64,000 bases of DNA from Thermomicrobiales bacterium (GTDB lineage: Bacteria; Chloroflexota; Chloroflexia; Thermomicrobiales; CFX8): positions 806,001 to 870,000 of the forward strand of contig JBAOIG010000003.1 in NCBI GenBank assembly GCA_037045155.1. The letters are read 5' to 3'. The notes below the pieces were generated by a model. That model worked only from the letters and a program-made list of their open reading frames with translations. It did no database searches and was not told the origin of the DNA. Every line of letters starts with the position of its first letter. Within the stretch, counting starts at the first letter, position 1. The position numbers were made by a program, and so were the translations under genes. Of this stretch, positions 42,337-52,234 are shown one piece after another.

Positions 42337-43559
42337 GGGCTTATCCCTCGTGCCTCGGAACGTTCGAACCCGACTGTGGAAATCCCGACCACGGAATGAC
42401 CGGTGGCAACTGCTGCATGATGGACTGTCGCGGCCTCCGCGCGCCCGAGCCTACGGGCGGTGAGAATCGTCCAGGCGATACAGCCAGTCAGCACCAGCGC
42501 AAGTAGCGCGACGATCGCCACAATCAGCAGACCAGCGAGCGGCGATATCGAGCTCGCGCTACTTGCCTGCATCGACACAAGCATCACCGTGACACTGAGA
42601 CCGTTCCACATGCCGTGAATGACAACGGCGCCGATGAAATACAGGACGAAACGATATCCGCCGCGTGTGCGCAGATGGTACAGACCACAACTCGCAAACG
42701 CGGTGGCGGTTACGTGAATGAACGCTACCGGCGAGCGCAGCAGCAGTAGCCATGGCCAACTCTCGCCGGCCGCCATCGAGTACCCAAGTGTTTCCACGAC
42801 CGAAAATCCCAGACCGACGCAGACGCCAGTAACGAAGTGCGCATACAACGACGCTCCCGAGCCGCGGTGGATGATGGCGACTCCAACAATTTTCGTGAAC
42901 TCCTCGGTTATCGGCGCGGCAACCGCGTACATCGCAAACAACGCGAACGACACGGTCATCGTATTGACGATATTGCCGCTGAACTCATCCAGGGTGCCCT
43001 GTGCGCCGATCCGTTCGACGAAGTCGCGAACCATCGCCGGATCGACGAGCGCCAACCCCGCGATAACCGCGACGATAGCGCCAGAGGCGAAGAGCACCTG
43101 CAACACGATAGCGCTCGTCGTCGCGCCGAACATACCCCAGACGGTCGAGCGAAGGACAGCGGCACGGGGGATTGTGGCCGGTGCCCATCGCGTTGCCAAC
43201 CGTCCGATAAAGCTGAACAGACCCGCCAGACCGACGATGGCAACAAACGGCTCCGCCAGTGGCAACCAGCCCCAATGCGCCGACGCCAAGCCGGCGGCGA
43301 TCGCAGCAACGAGCGACACCACGCCAACCCAGAGCGGCGGGAATCGAACGCCACACGTAGCAGAGCGGCGCGTGCTGGATACGAGGAGCAAGGCCGCACC
43401 GATAACGAGCACGACGCCGAAGGCCGCCAAGGCCGCCAGGTCGCGCGTCTCCGCGCCACGCCAATCAGACCAGTTGAGCGCGTAGGCCAACAGGAGTAGC
43501 ATCGCCACCCCAGCGGTCGCGAGAACTGTGGCCGTTCCGTTGAGAAGCAGTCGGCTCAC
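42333..43559 (-). CDS. PrsW-family intramembrane glutamic peptidase
   Basis: The 408-aa protein is mostly hydrophobic with about ten helices. PrsW landmarks are EEFTKIVGVAIIHRG with the catalytic Glu pair, GVCVGLGFSVVETLGYS, FIHVTATAFASCGL with His and VVIHGMWNGLSV with His. PrsW cleaves anti-sigma factors in Bacillus; whether it does so here is unknown. GTG 43559 overlaps the DUF58 gene stop, and its own stop overlaps the transglutaminase start, so it is tightly coupled to both. Confidence 0.85.
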   Translation of the reverse strand: MSRLLLNGTATVLATAGVAMLLLLAYALNWSDWRGAETRDLAALAAFGVVLVIGAALLLVSSTRRSATCGVRFPPLWVGVVSLVAAIAAGLASAHWGWLPLAEPFVAIVGLAGLFSFIGRLATRWAPATIPRAAVLRSTVWGMFGATTSAIVLQVLFASGAIVAVIAGLALVDPAMVRDFVERIGAQGTLDEFSGNIVNTMTVSFALFAMYAVAAPITEEFTKIVGVAIIHRGSGASLYAHFVTGVCVGLGFSVVETLGYSMAAGESWPWLLLLRSPVAFIHVTATAFASCGLYHLRTRGGYRFVLYFIGAVVIHGMWNGLSVTVMLVSMQASSASSISPLAGLLIVAIVALLALVLTGCIAWTILTARRLGRAEAATVHHAAVATGHSVVGISTVGFERSEARGISP

Positions 43560-44827
43560 ACCCGTGGACCCCTGCCGCCCGGCGCAATCGAGTACGTCGC
43601 CAGAGCCCGGGTGATGTCATCCCCGTACTTGACCAGATACGTCGGCACTCCAACCGCCGCCAACGTACTGACGACAAACAGGCTCGACTCCGCCGCGCCG
43701 AACGTTGTCGGCTCAATGACGACGGCGACACACTGGACGTGGCGGCTGACGATCCCGATCGCCGACTGCACCCAGTCTTCGTTAGTCGACGGCGTCACAA
43801 GGATGACCGTGCTGTTTCTCGTAAACTGCGCGCCCTCGGCCAACAACAGTTCGGCGAACGGAACACTGCCGTCGGCGCGAACGACCGCAAGCTGTTCGAG
43901 GATCTTGATCATCTGCCGCCCGCCGCGATCGGTTGGGATCGCGATATGTTGGCGCGCCGACGCGATCAGGCCAACCGCGCGGTTCTGAGCCAGAAAGTGC
44001 CGCGCGAGCGATGCCGCGACAGTGACTGCGTACTCTTCAGTGGAATCCAGCCAGAACGCGAGAGGCACCTCGTCGCCGGCCAACGACGGCATCGCGCCGA
44101 GTGTGGTGGCGCCAGCGTGTACGCCCGCCTGTAAGTCAACGACGATCCAGATATCGGCCGTCGGATCGAGCTCGAACTCCTTCACCATCATCTTGCCGGT
44201 CCGCGCCGTGGCCGTCCAGGAGATGCGGTTGAAGGCGTCGCCGGGCATGTAGTCGCGCACACCCGAGGCGTTCGGCGTGACGAATGGCGTGCGACGCTGG
44301 ATCGCGGATCCCCCCGGCAGACTACCAACCGGCAGCGCGAACGCGCTCAGGTCGACGGTGGCCGGATAGACGAGCAGCTCGTGGGTCTCGGGGACGAAGC
44401 GGACGTTCGGAAATAACCCGAACGGATCTCCACTCCGAATTGACATCGGGCCGATACGGAACCGGCCCCGGCGTGAGCAGATCGTCTCCACTCGCCAGCG
44501 CCTGGAGTCGTTGGGACCGAGATGCAGCACTTTCGAGACGCGATGGCCGGGGAGATCGGAATGGTCGATAAGCTCGACCCACAGCTTGGTCAGGCGGCTG
44601 CGGTTCTGGATCCGCACCCGCTCCTGCAACGGCTGCCCAACCTGGGCGCGATCCGCCTTCGACTCGCGAGTGAGCGCGACGCCGGTCAGGCTGACTCGGC
44701 CCCAGAACCAGGCAATTACAAGCAGGCCGACGAGCGCGAAGAAGACCTTGTCCAGAATGGCCCACTGGTTCAGCTGGCCGAGGACAAAGACGATGAACGC
44801 GAGCGCAATGAGTTTGAGCGCGTTCAT
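43556..44827 (-). CDS. DUF58 domain protein
   Basis: The 423-aa protein has two N-terminal membrane helices (residues 5-45) and a hydrophilic body. The DUF58 signature RDYMPGDAFNRISWTATARTG lies near residue 218, with a von Willebrand factor A-like portion after it (IWIVVDLQAG, with an incomplete MIDAS-like site). Such proteins work with MoxR ATPases. ATG 44827 overlaps the moxR stop (ATGA), and the product then starts with a typical membrane helix; the frame to 45058 is only shadow. Confidence 0.9.
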   Translation of the reverse strand: MNALKLIALAFIVFVLGQLNQWAILDKVFFALVGLLVIAWFWGRVSLTGVALTRESKADRAQVGQPLQERVRIQNRSRLTKLWVELIDHSDLPGHRVSKVLHLGPNDSRRWRVETICSRRGRFRIGPMSIRSGDPFGLFPNVRFVPETHELLVYPATVDLSAFALPVGSLPGGSAIQRRTPFVTPNASGVRDYMPGDAFNRISWTATARTGKMMVKEFELDPTADIWIVVDLQAGVHAGATTLGAMPSLAGDEVPLAFWLDSTEEYAVTVAASLARHFLAQNRAVGLIASARQHIAIPTDRGGRQMIKILEQLAVVRADGSVPFAELLLAEGAQFTRNSTVILVTPSTNEDWVQSAIGIVSRHVQCVAVVIEPTTFGAAESSLFVVSTLAAVGVPTYLVKYGDDITRALATYSIAPGGRGPRV

Positions 44828-45825
44828 TGCGCAGTCCTGCGAGCTCGCCAGCCCCCGCTCGATGACCGTGGCTGGGACGCCACAACCCGCGAACCGGGAA
44901 CCGGAACTGCCGACAGTATCTCCTGAACGAGATCGCGAGAATCGATGCCCTTCATTCGCGCGGCCGGGTTCACGATCACGCGGTGCGCGAGCGTCGGCAC
45001 GGCTAGATCCTTCACGTCGTCGGGAGTGACAAAGTCCCGGCCCTGAAGCGCCGCCCACGCACGCGACGCTGTGTAGAGACCCAACGAACCACGTGGGCTC
45101 GCGCCGAGGTAGATATCATCATGCTGCCGTGTGGCCAGAACGAGATCAACGATGTATTCCTGGATCAGCGGATCGACATGGACGTCCCGGATCTCGGCCT
45201 GCGCGCGCTCGAGGACGTCGGCAGTAACGATCTGGTCCAGTGAATCCAGCGGATGCGCGTACTGTTGGCGGGTAAGGATGTCGATCTCACTGGAGCGGCC
45301 GGGATACCCGAGCGACAACCGCACGAGGAATCGATCGAGCTGCGCCTCCGGCAGCGGGAACGTGCCCTCGTACTCGATCGGGTTTTCGGTCGCCATAACA
45401 ACAAATGGATGCGGCAGTGGGTGGGTGACCCCGTCAACCGTGATCTGCGCCTCTTCCATCGCCTCCAGAAGCGCGGACTGCGTCTTCGGTGTGGCGCGGT
45501 TGATCTCGTCCGCGAGCACGATCTGGGCAACGATCGGCCCCGGGCGAAACTCGAACGTGCCGCGCTGCTGGTTGAAAATGCTGACGCCGGTCACGTCGCT
45601 CGGGAGCAGGTCGGGGGTAAACTGAATACGCTTGAACGTACAACCGATGCTTCGGGCGATCGCCTTCGCGAGGACGGTCTTACCGACGCCGGGCACGTCT
45701 TCAATCAGCACATGGCCTCGGCTGAGAAGTGCGACGAGGACGAGCTGTACCTCTCGGCCCTTGCCGACGATCACTCGCTCCACATTTTCCCGGACGCCTG
45801 TCGAAATCTGCTCGACGAACTCCAT
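44824..45825 (-). CDS. MoxR-family AAA+ ATPase
   Basis: The 333-aa ATPase has Walker A GVGKTVLAKAIARS near residue 47, Walker B IVLADEINRATPKTQSALLE near residue 109, sensor 1 VMATENPIEYEGTFPLPEAQ and an arginine-finger region LDRFLVRL. MoxR proteins act as chaperones for metal insertion or assembly of VWA/DUF58 partners. The partner gene overlaps it. GAAGGGAC lies upstream of ATG 45825. Confidence 0.95.
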   Translation of the reverse strand: MEFVEQISTGVRENVERVIVGKGREVQLVLVALLSRGHVLIEDVPGVGKTVLAKAIARSIGCTFKRIQFTPDLLPSDVTGVSIFNQQRGTFEFRPGPIVAQIVLADEINRATPKTQSALLEAMEEAQITVDGVTHPLPHPFVVMATENPIEYEGTFPLPEAQLDRFLVRLSLGYPGRSSEIDILTRQQYAHPLDSLDQIVTADVLERAQAEIRDVHVDPLIQEYIVDLVLATRQHDDIYLGASPRGSLGLYTASRAWAALQGRDFVTPDDVKDLAVPTLAHRVIVNPAARMKGIDSRDLVQEILSAVPVPGSRVVASQPRSSSGGWRARRTAQ

Positions 45826-46172
45826 CGTAGTCCCTTCTTGCGCCGCCGGGGGAGTGACTTCCCGACTCTATGATTCACTATCGGCATTGGCCCAGCGCCA
45901 GAACACGGGCTCCGGCCACCTGAAGGTTGTAGAAAGTCGGTGGGGGGTCTGGCGCTAGAACGCGCTTCCTCTGAATGGTGGCGACGAATCCTGTACGATC
46001 GAAGACCCTCCAAAGTATAACAGTGCCCTGTTGCGTTATGTACAGGCACAGCCAGCCGCGGAAGTCGATCCACTACATATGATGACACGCGAGCCGGCCA
46101 TTCGATTCCCAATCCGGATTGCGGACGCGCGCCCGTATAATGACTAGTCGTGTGAACGGAAGGAGCCCGGAC
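45826..46172. other. Divergent intergenic region moxR / polA
   Basis: No gene is seen in these 347 bases. On the minus strand TATACT (46019-46014) is a candidate -10 for the moxR operon, with a weak TGTACA 19 bases upstream. On the plus strand TATAAT (46136-46141) is a candidate -10 for polA, without a good -35. An ATG/GTG-rich stretch upstream of 46173 does not look coding. Confidence 0.5.
46136..46141 (+). promoter_or_regulatory. -10 element of polA
   Basis: A consensus TATAAT is 31 bases before the chosen GTG start. It lies inside the longer in-frame extension, which argues that translation begins downstream of it. Confidence 0.5.
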
Positions 46173-48932
46173 GTGGCAGCAAGTACGGCAACAGTACCGC
46201 CGGCGCGACGGCGCCTGATCCTGGTCGACGGATACGGACTCGCGTTTCGCGCATTTCATGCATTACCGCTCACGCTCACCACCCCCGAGGGAGAGCTCTC
46301 CAATGCGACGTTCGGCTTTACGTCGATGCTTCTCGACGCGCTTCGGACGCACGAGCCGGACTATATTCTCATCACCTTTGATGTCGGCAAGTCCTTTCGC
46401 CACGATGAGTTCGAAGACTACAAAGCCCACCGGTCACCGATGCCCGAAGAGATGCGCGGCCAGTTGCACCGCATCCGCGAGGTCATTCACGCCCTCGATA
46501 TCCCGATCTACGAAGCGGACGGATACGAGGCCGATGATGTCATCGGCACGCTGGCGCGACAGGCAAACGAGCGAGGCATCGACGCGTTGCTGCTGACCGG
46601 TGACAGCGATCTGTTACAGCTCGTCAACGACCATACCCACGTCATTCTTCCCGGAGCTCAGCGTTTCGGTGACTATCGTATGTTCGATCTCGATGGTGTC
46701 GTACAACGCTACGGATTCGGTCCCGACCGGCTTCCCGACTTCAAGGCGCTCGTAGGTGATAAGTCCGACAATATCCCCGGAGTACCGGGTATCGGCGAGA
46801 AAACGGCCAAGTCGCTCATCGATGCGTATCCATCAATTGAGGAGATTCTCGCCCATACGGATGAGATCACTCCGGCCCGGGCACGTAACGCGCTGGCCGA
46901 AAATGGTGAGCTCGCGTTGCAGTGCCTGAAACTGGCGACGATTGTCCGCGATGTGCCGGTCGAGCTCGACATCGACCGCACCGTCGTCCATGACTTCGAC
47001 CGCGAAGGTGCGCTGGAGCTATTTCGATCCCTGGGCTTCCGGTCGCTGATGAGCCGTATCCCCGAATCCCACAGGAACGCGGTCGTCTCACCAAGCGAAA
47101 CGACGTCCGGCCAGATCGCCACGCCGAAGCTCGCGACCACACGCGACGAGCTGGATGTGCTGGCCAGCGAGATCGGCGAGGCCGGCGAAATCGCGGTGGA
47201 TGTTGAGACCGACGACACCAACCCGGTCACTGCCAACCTCGTCGGAATTGCCATCGCGACGGCGGAAGACCGCGCGTGGTACGTGCCACTGAAAGCCCCG
47301 GACGGCGCTGTGGCGTCACTGGACGATGTGCGGGCGACGATCGGCGGGGCGATTGCTCGGCACGCGAACGTTGTTACGCATCACGGAAAATTCGACCTGA
47401 CGGTGATGCTTCAGGCGGGGCTGCCGGCGTTTGACATTGAGTTCGACACGATGCTGGCGGCCTACCTGCTGGGAGAATCGGGGATCGGGCTGAAGGACCT
47501 CGCCTTTCGCTATCTCGGCTGGGAGATGACCGAGATCACCACATTGATCGGAAGTGGTCGGGACCAGCGAACGATGGACGAAGTCCCTCTTGCCGATGTT
47601 GTCCCATATGCTGGCGCAGATGTCGAAAGCACGATGCGACTTCGGCCGATGCTGCAAGCGACTCTTGAAGAGCGCGATCAGATGTCGCTGCTGAACGATA
47701 TCGAGCTGCCGCTCGTGCCGATCCTTGCAGACATGGAGCGGGTCGGCATCTCCGTCGATGTCGCCGTCCTCGAAGACCTCGCCGAGAGCCTGGCGGCGCA
47801 GATCGAACAGCTGGAAGAGCAGATCTACGGCTTAGTTGGTCACGAGTTCAATCTCGGCTCGACTCGCCAGATGGCGACCGTGTTGTTCGACGAGCTCGGG
47901 CTACCATCGGGCCGGCGCACGAAGACTGGCTATTCTGTTGGGCAGGAGGTCCTCGAAGGACTCCGCGGCGCGCACGATGTTATCGACCGCATTCTCGAGC
48001 ACCGAACGATCCGCAAGATCAAGTCAACCTACGTTGACGCTCTCCCGCAGCAGGTGGACCCGCGAACCGGGCGGATTCACACGACGTTCAACCAGACGAT
48101 CGCCGCCACTGGCCGCCTGTCGTCCACCGACCCGAACCTGCAGAACATACCGATACGCTCGCCGCTGGGTCGAGAGGTGCGTCGCGCGTTCATCGCCGCA
48201 ACGGATGACAAGAGCAGATTGTTCGATGGGCCGGCACGACTCTATTCTGCCGATTACTCGCAGATGGAGTTGCGCATCATGGCCCATTTCAGCCAGGATA
48301 GCGCGCTTCTCGACGCCTTCAATCACGGCATCGATGTCCACCGGGCCACAGCCGCCCAGGTGTTCAACGTGCCCATCGCGGACGTGACGGCGGATATGCG
48401 CTCCACCGCGAAGACGGTCAACTTCGGCATTATGTACGGCATGCAGGCATACGGGCTATCACGCGACACTGGCATGTCTCGACAGGACGCCACGTTGTTC
48501 ATCGAACGCTACATGAAGCAGTTCGACGGGGTGCGCGCGTATCTCGATGGGACTTTGGCCGACGCACGCGACAAGGGTTACGTCAAGTCCCTCTATGGAC
48601 GGCGACGTTACGTGCCCGATATCGCGAGCGGAGGGCCGCGCCGGCTTGCCGCCGAGCGCGCGGCGATCAACATGCCGCTTCAGGCGACTGCCGCCGACAT
48701 CATGAAGATCGCGATGATCGACGTCGCCAGGGAGTTGTCAAGCTCTAACCTCCGGGCGCGTATGCTCCTTCAGGTTCACGATGAGCTGCTGTTCGAGACA
48801 CCGGAATCCGAGGTAGAAGCACTTCGCGAACTCGTCTCGAAGACGATGCGCGGCGCAGCTAAGCTGACAGTCCCGCTCGAGGTCGAATCTTCGGTCGGGC
48901 TAAACTGGGGAGACATGATCGACCTGGATTAA
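46173..48932 (+). CDS. polA: DNA polymerase I
   Basis: The 919-aa protein has three complete domains. The 5'-3' exonuclease has LVDGYGLAFRAFHA, DADDVIG-type YEADDVIGTL, and GVPGIGEKTAKSLI. The 3'-5' exonuclease has IAVDVETDDTNP near residue 360 with the DEDD start and a following YAGADVE. The family A polymerase has motif A DYSQMELRIMAHFS, motif B RSTAKTVNFGIMYGM and motif C LQVHDELLFE. It acts in repair and Okazaki fragment maturation. GTG 46173 was chosen because GGAAGGAGCC lies seven bases upstream and a TATAAT lies inside the longer frame; starts at 46140 and 46119 are also in frame. Confidence 0.95.
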   Translation: MAASTATVPPARRRLILVDGYGLAFRAFHALPLTLTTPEGELSNATFGFTSMLLDALRTHEPDYILITFDVGKSFRHDEFEDYKAHRSPMPEEMRGQLHRIREVIHALDIPIYEADGYEADDVIGTLARQANERGIDALLLTGDSDLLQLVNDHTHVILPGAQRFGDYRMFDLDGVVQRYGFGPDRLPDFKALVGDKSDNIPGVPGIGEKTAKSLIDAYPSIEEILAHTDEITPARARNALAENGELALQCLKLATIVRDVPVELDIDRTVVHDFDREGALELFRSLGFRSLMSRIPESHRNAVVSPSETTSGQIATPKLATTRDELDVLASEIGEAGEIAVDVETDDTNPVTANLVGIAIATAEDRAWYVPLKAPDGAVASLDDVRATIGGAIARHANVVTHHGKFDLTVMLQAGLPAFDIEFDTMLAAYLLGESGIGLKDLAFRYLGWEMTEITTLIGSGRDQRTMDEVPLADVVPYAGADVESTMRLRPMLQATLEERDQMSLLNDIELPLVPILADMERVGISVDVAVLEDLAESLAAQIEQLEEQIYGLVGHEFNLGSTRQMATVLFDELGLPSGRRTKTGYSVGQEVLEGLRGAHDVIDRILEHRTIRKIKSTYVDALPQQVDPRTGRIHTTFNQTIAATGRLSSTDPNLQNIPIRSPLGREVRRAFIAATDDKSRLFDGPARLYSADYSQMELRIMAHFSQDSALLDAFNHGIDVHRATAAQVFNVPIADVTADMRSTAKTVNFGIMYGMQAYGLSRDTGMSRQDATLFIERYMKQFDGVRAYLDGTLADARDKGYVKSLYGRRRYVPDIASGGPRRLAAERAAINMPLQATAADIMKIAMIDVARELSSSNLRARMLLQVHDELLFETPESEVEALRELVSKTMRGAAKLTVPLEVESSVGLNWGDMIDLD

Positions 48933-49010
48933 ACAGCACGTTGTCTGGGTTATAATTGATCGTCTACCTCGGAGCGCGAGGTAGCAGGATAGCAAGGATT
49001 ACCGATCACA

Positions 49011-49289
49011 ATGCCAACCTATGAGTACGCGTGCGATAGTTGTGGTCATCGCTTCGATATTCGCCAGAGCTTCTCCGAAGATCCGATTCGTGACTGTCCG
49101 GTCTGTGGAGCCGGCGTGCGTCGCGTCGTATATCCCACCGGTGTGATCTTCAAGGGTTCCGGTTGGTATGTGAACGACAGCCGCTCGGCCGCAACCACCC
49201 CCAGTGCGTCGAAGCCGGTGTCGGATTCTCCCGGTACAGCCGAGAAGTCCGACAAAAAAGAGACCGTCAAGAGCGCGCCAGACTCCTGA
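49011..49289 (+). CDS. FmdB-family zinc ribbon protein
   Basis: The 92-aa protein begins MPTYEYACDSCGHRFDIRQS and has CPVCGAG at about residue 29, a four-cysteine zinc ribbon of the FmdB regulatory family. The rest, after GVIFKGSGWYVND, is Ser/Thr/Lys-rich and probably disordered. The function of the family is poorly known. It lies between polA and cysS on the same strand; a TATAAT occurs at 48951-48956, about 55 bases upstream. Confidence 0.85.
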   Translation: MPTYEYACDSCGHRFDIRQSFSEDPIRDCPVCGAGVRRVVYPTGVIFKGSGWYVNDSRSAATTPSASKPVSDSPGTAEKSDKKETVKSAPDS

Positions 49290-49413
49290 TCGCGCAACGC
49301 GGCCCGCCGGGAGGCCGGCGACACAGCCAGATTCGACACAACGGGGGTGAGCGCTACGAAGCCGCCCCCGTTCTGCATGTCCCGCGACGAGCACGCTGAA
49401 AGGTTGAGCGAAC

Positions 49414-50805
49414 ATGCCACTCATGATCTACAACACGATGACTCGGTCGAAAGAGCCGTTCGAGACCATCGAGCCGGGAACGGTGCGGATGTACGTCTGC
49501 GGGCCGACGGTATACGCGGACGCTCACATCGGCCACGCGATGTCGGCGCTCACCTTCGACGTGATCCGCCGATATCTGGAGTGGAACGGGTACGTCGTTC
49601 ACCACGCGCAGAACTTCACTGATGTCGATGACAAGATCATCAATCGCGCGGCCGACCTCGGTATCGACCCGCGCGCGCTGTCCGAGCAGCTCATCGAATC
49701 ATGGCTCGAGGAGACGGCTGCGCTGAACATTCTGCCGGCCACTGTCTACCCTCGCGCCACCGACGAGATCGACGGGATTGTCGAGATGATCCAGTCACTC
49801 ATCGATACCGGACATGCCTACGTCGTAGAGGGGGGAGACGTCAACTATCGTGTCTCGAGCTTCGCCGGGTATGGCAAGCTGAGCCACCGCAACCTCGATG
49901 ACATGCTGGCCGGCGCCCGGGTCGACATAGATCCGCGCAAGGAGAACCCGATGGACTTCGCCCTCTGGAAGTCCGCCAAGAAAGGCGAGCCGGCCTGGGA
50001 GAGCCCATGGGGACCCGGCCGGCCGGGCTGGCACATCGAGTGCTCGGTCATGGCGATGGAACACCTCGGGAATACGATCGACATTCACGGTGGTGGATCC
50101 GACCTTATCTTCCCGCACCATGAGAACGAAATCGCCCAGTCCGAGGCATTTCCTGAGAATCGCCCATTCGCTCGCTACTGGATGCACAACGGGATGCTCC
50201 AGCTCGGCGGGGAGAAGATGAGCAAGTCAATCGGCAACCTCATCCCGCTTCGCGAGCTGATCGCGCACAACGACGGGCGAGCATTTCGGCTGGCGGTGCT
50301 GCAGTCGATTTATCGCAACCCGCTTGTCTACAGCGGCGAGGTACTCGAAGCGGCACGGCGCGGGCTGGAACGGCTCGACACGGCAGTCCGTGGCTACGAC
50401 GCGATGGCTACCGCGCACGACGCCGAGGCACACGCCGCAGCCGCCGAGGCCGAGGCACGCTTCCGGGCTGCGATGGACGACGACTTCAACACGCCGATCG
50501 CCGTCTCCGTCCTCTTCGACCTTGCCCGGATGGCGAACCGTGCAACCGGCGACGCGAAACACCTCTATCAGTCGGCTCTGGTCGAGCTATCCGGCGTCCT
50601 CGGGTTGGAGCTCGGCAAGACTGAAGGATCTCAATCCGGGGACGCAGCGCCATTTATCGACCTCTTGATCGCGATCCGCGATGAATTACGAACTGCGAAG
50701 CAGTGGGCGCTGTCGGATCGCATCCGCGATGCGTTGACAGAACGGGGGATTGTGGTTGAGGACTCGCCCACCGGCGCGACCTGGCGCCGAAAAGAACAGA
50801 CCTGA
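49414..50805 (+). CDS. cysS: Cysteinyl-tRNA synthetase
   Basis: The 463-aa class I synthetase has MYVCGPTVYADAHIGHAMSAL with the HIGH motif near residue 38, the zinc-binding region around GWHIECSVMAMEHLG and HHENEIAQSEA, and the KMSKS loop GEKMSKSIGN near residue 270. The C-terminal DALR-type helical domain follows (residues 310-460). It charges tRNA-Cys with cysteine. GAAAGGTTGAG lies just upstream of ATG 49414. It overlaps the downstream methyltransferase start by about 56 bases. Confidence 0.95.
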   Translation: MPLMIYNTMTRSKEPFETIEPGTVRMYVCGPTVYADAHIGHAMSALTFDVIRRYLEWNGYVVHHAQNFTDVDDKIINRAADLGIDPRALSEQLIESWLEETAALNILPATVYPRATDEIDGIVEMIQSLIDTGHAYVVEGGDVNYRVSSFAGYGKLSHRNLDDMLAGARVDIDPRKENPMDFALWKSAKKGEPAWESPWGPGRPGWHIECSVMAMEHLGNTIDIHGGGSDLIFPHHENEIAQSEAFPENRPFARYWMHNGMLQLGGEKMSKSIGNLIPLRELIAHNDGRAFRLAVLQSIYRNPLVYSGEVLEAARRGLERLDTAVRGYDAMATAHDAEAHAAAAEAEARFRAAMDDDFNTPIAVSVLFDLARMANRATGDAKHLYQSALVELSGVLGLELGKTEGSQSGDAAPFIDLLIAIRDELRTAKQWALSDRIRDALTERGIVVEDSPTGATWRRKEQT

Positions 50806-51559
50806 ACACCATCGCCGTGGTGGCACGTCACCCGGCGCTGAGTGGCTCTACGGCCGGAACGCAGTTCAGGAGTCGCTTCGAGCCGGCCGGCGACGGCATC
50901 GCCGGTTGCTCGTCAGCGACGCCGCGGAACTGAAGGAACGCGTCGACGCAATCGCGCAGCTTGCCGCGTCTTGTGGCGTGCGGATTGAGGTCGTCCCACG
51001 CCATCGCCTGGACGAGCAGATCATCGGGCATCATCAGGGGGTCGCGCTCGAGACCTCACCATACGATTATTCGGAAAGCCTCGATCTCCAGATGCTCGCC
51101 AGCAACTCAGCAACGCTACTGGTGCTCGACGGGCTGGTGGATCCCCAGAATGTCGGGACGTTGATGCGCACCGCGGAAGTCACTGGTGTCAGCGCGGTGG
51201 TGATCCCGACCGACCGAGCAGCGGCGATCACACCATCAGTCGTGAATGCGTCGGCTGGCGCCGTCGAGCATCTCATGATCCGGCAGGAGGTAAATCTCAC
51301 GCGTTGGCTCCAGCGCGCGAAGGACGCCGGATTCTGGGTCGTTGGGTTGGCCGGCGAGGAGGACTCGGAGCCGCTGTTCGACGTCAGCATGCGCCCGCCC
51401 GTGGTTGTCGTTGTTGGCTCGGAAGGGGCCGGGTTGCGCCGGCTCGTCCGCGAGAGTTGCGATATCATCGCCGCGATCCCGATGGTTGGGCGGATCGAAT
51501 CACTGAACGCGGCGGTCGCAGGATCGATCGCGCTCTACGAGGTGGTTCGAGACCGCTGA
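50750..51559 (+). CDS. rlmB: TrmH-family 23S rRNA (guanosine-2'-O-)-methyltransferase RlmB-like
   Basis: The protein has the SpoU substrate-binding domain starting at WLYGRNAVQESLRAGRRRHR, then the trefoil-knot SPOUT domain with LDGLVDPQNVGTLMRTAE, VVVGSEGAGLRRLV and IPMVGRIESLNAAVAGSI. These are the SAM-binding and knot motifs. It methylates a 2'-hydroxyl of 23S rRNA, in RlmB at G2251 (E. coli numbering). No ATG or GTG is in frame upstream of the core, so TTG 50750 or TTG 50756 is used. The cysS-rlmB pairing is common. Confidence 0.85.
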   Translation: MWLRTRPPARPGAEKNRPEHHRRGGTSPGAEWLYGRNAVQESLRAGRRRHRRLLVSDAAELKERVDAIAQLAASCGVRIEVVPRHRLDEQIIGHHQGVALETSPYDYSESLDLQMLASNSATLLVLDGLVDPQNVGTLMRTAEVTGVSAVVIPTDRAAAITPSVVNASAGAVEHLMIRQEVNLTRWLQRAKDAGFWVVGLAGEEDSEPLFDVSMRPPVVVVVGSEGAGLRRLVRESCDIIAAIPMVGRIESLNAAVAGSIALYEVVRDR

Positions 51560-51724
51560 ATCCGGTGACACGGTGGTGAGATGATGGTCGAACGGTATAC
51601 ACTTGTTGGTCGCGCGTTCGGGTCGCGTCGATGCTGCATGGCCAGGGCCACGCGTGTCACGATTCGCCCGCCTGTCGCAAGGGGCGACGCGCGTTCTTTC
51701 GACAGACAGTGAGGAAGGGTCTTC

Positions 51725-52231
51725 GTGGTCAAGGTCATTCTGATGCAGGACATCCCCAAGCTTGGCGATGCCGGGACAGTCCAGGATGTCGCGCCGGGTT
51801 ACGCGCGCAACTACCTCATCCCCAAGGGGATAGCCACGATCGCCACGACTGGCTCGATCAGACAGGTCGAGGAGCGACAGGCCGCTGAGGCTCGGCGCAT
51901 CGCCCGGCAGGAGGAAGAGCTCCGAGGTCTGTCCGATCGGATTCAGGGCACCCGGATCGAGATCCAGGTGCGTGCCGGCGAACAGGGCCGTCTCTATGGG
52001 TCGATCACTGCCGCCGATGTGGCCGAAAAGCTGGCCGCCGCTGTCGGCGAGGAAATCGATCGCCGCAAGGTCGACCTGGAAGATCCAATCCGCTCGCTCG
52101 GCGAGCACGAGGTCACGGTTCGACTGGTCGGCCGGCTGACCCCGACAATCGTCGTCGTCGCATTCGACCCGGACTACGTCCCCACGCCCGTGGAGCCGGA
52201 GTCGAGCGACGAGGACAGCGAGTCCGAATAA
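51725..52231 (+). CDS. rplI: 50S ribosomal protein L9
   Basis: The 168-aa protein starts at GTG 51725 with AGGAAGGG upstream. The N-terminal RNA-binding domain has VKVILMQDIPKLGDAGTV and VAPGYARNYLIPKGIA. A charged connecting helix and the C-terminal domain (GRLYGSITAADVAEKL) follow, with an acidic tail of about 18 residues that is longer than usual. It binds 23S rRNA near the L1 stalk base. dnaB follows after three bases. Confidence 0.95.
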   Translation: MVKVILMQDIPKLGDAGTVQDVAPGYARNYLIPKGIATIATTGSIRQVEERQAAEARRIARQEEELRGLSDRIQGTRIEIQVRAGEQGRLYGSITAADVAEKLAAAVGEEIDRRKVDLEDPIRSLGEHEVTVRLVGRLTPTIVVVAFDPDYVPTPVEPESSDEDSESE

Positions 52232-52234
52232 CCG

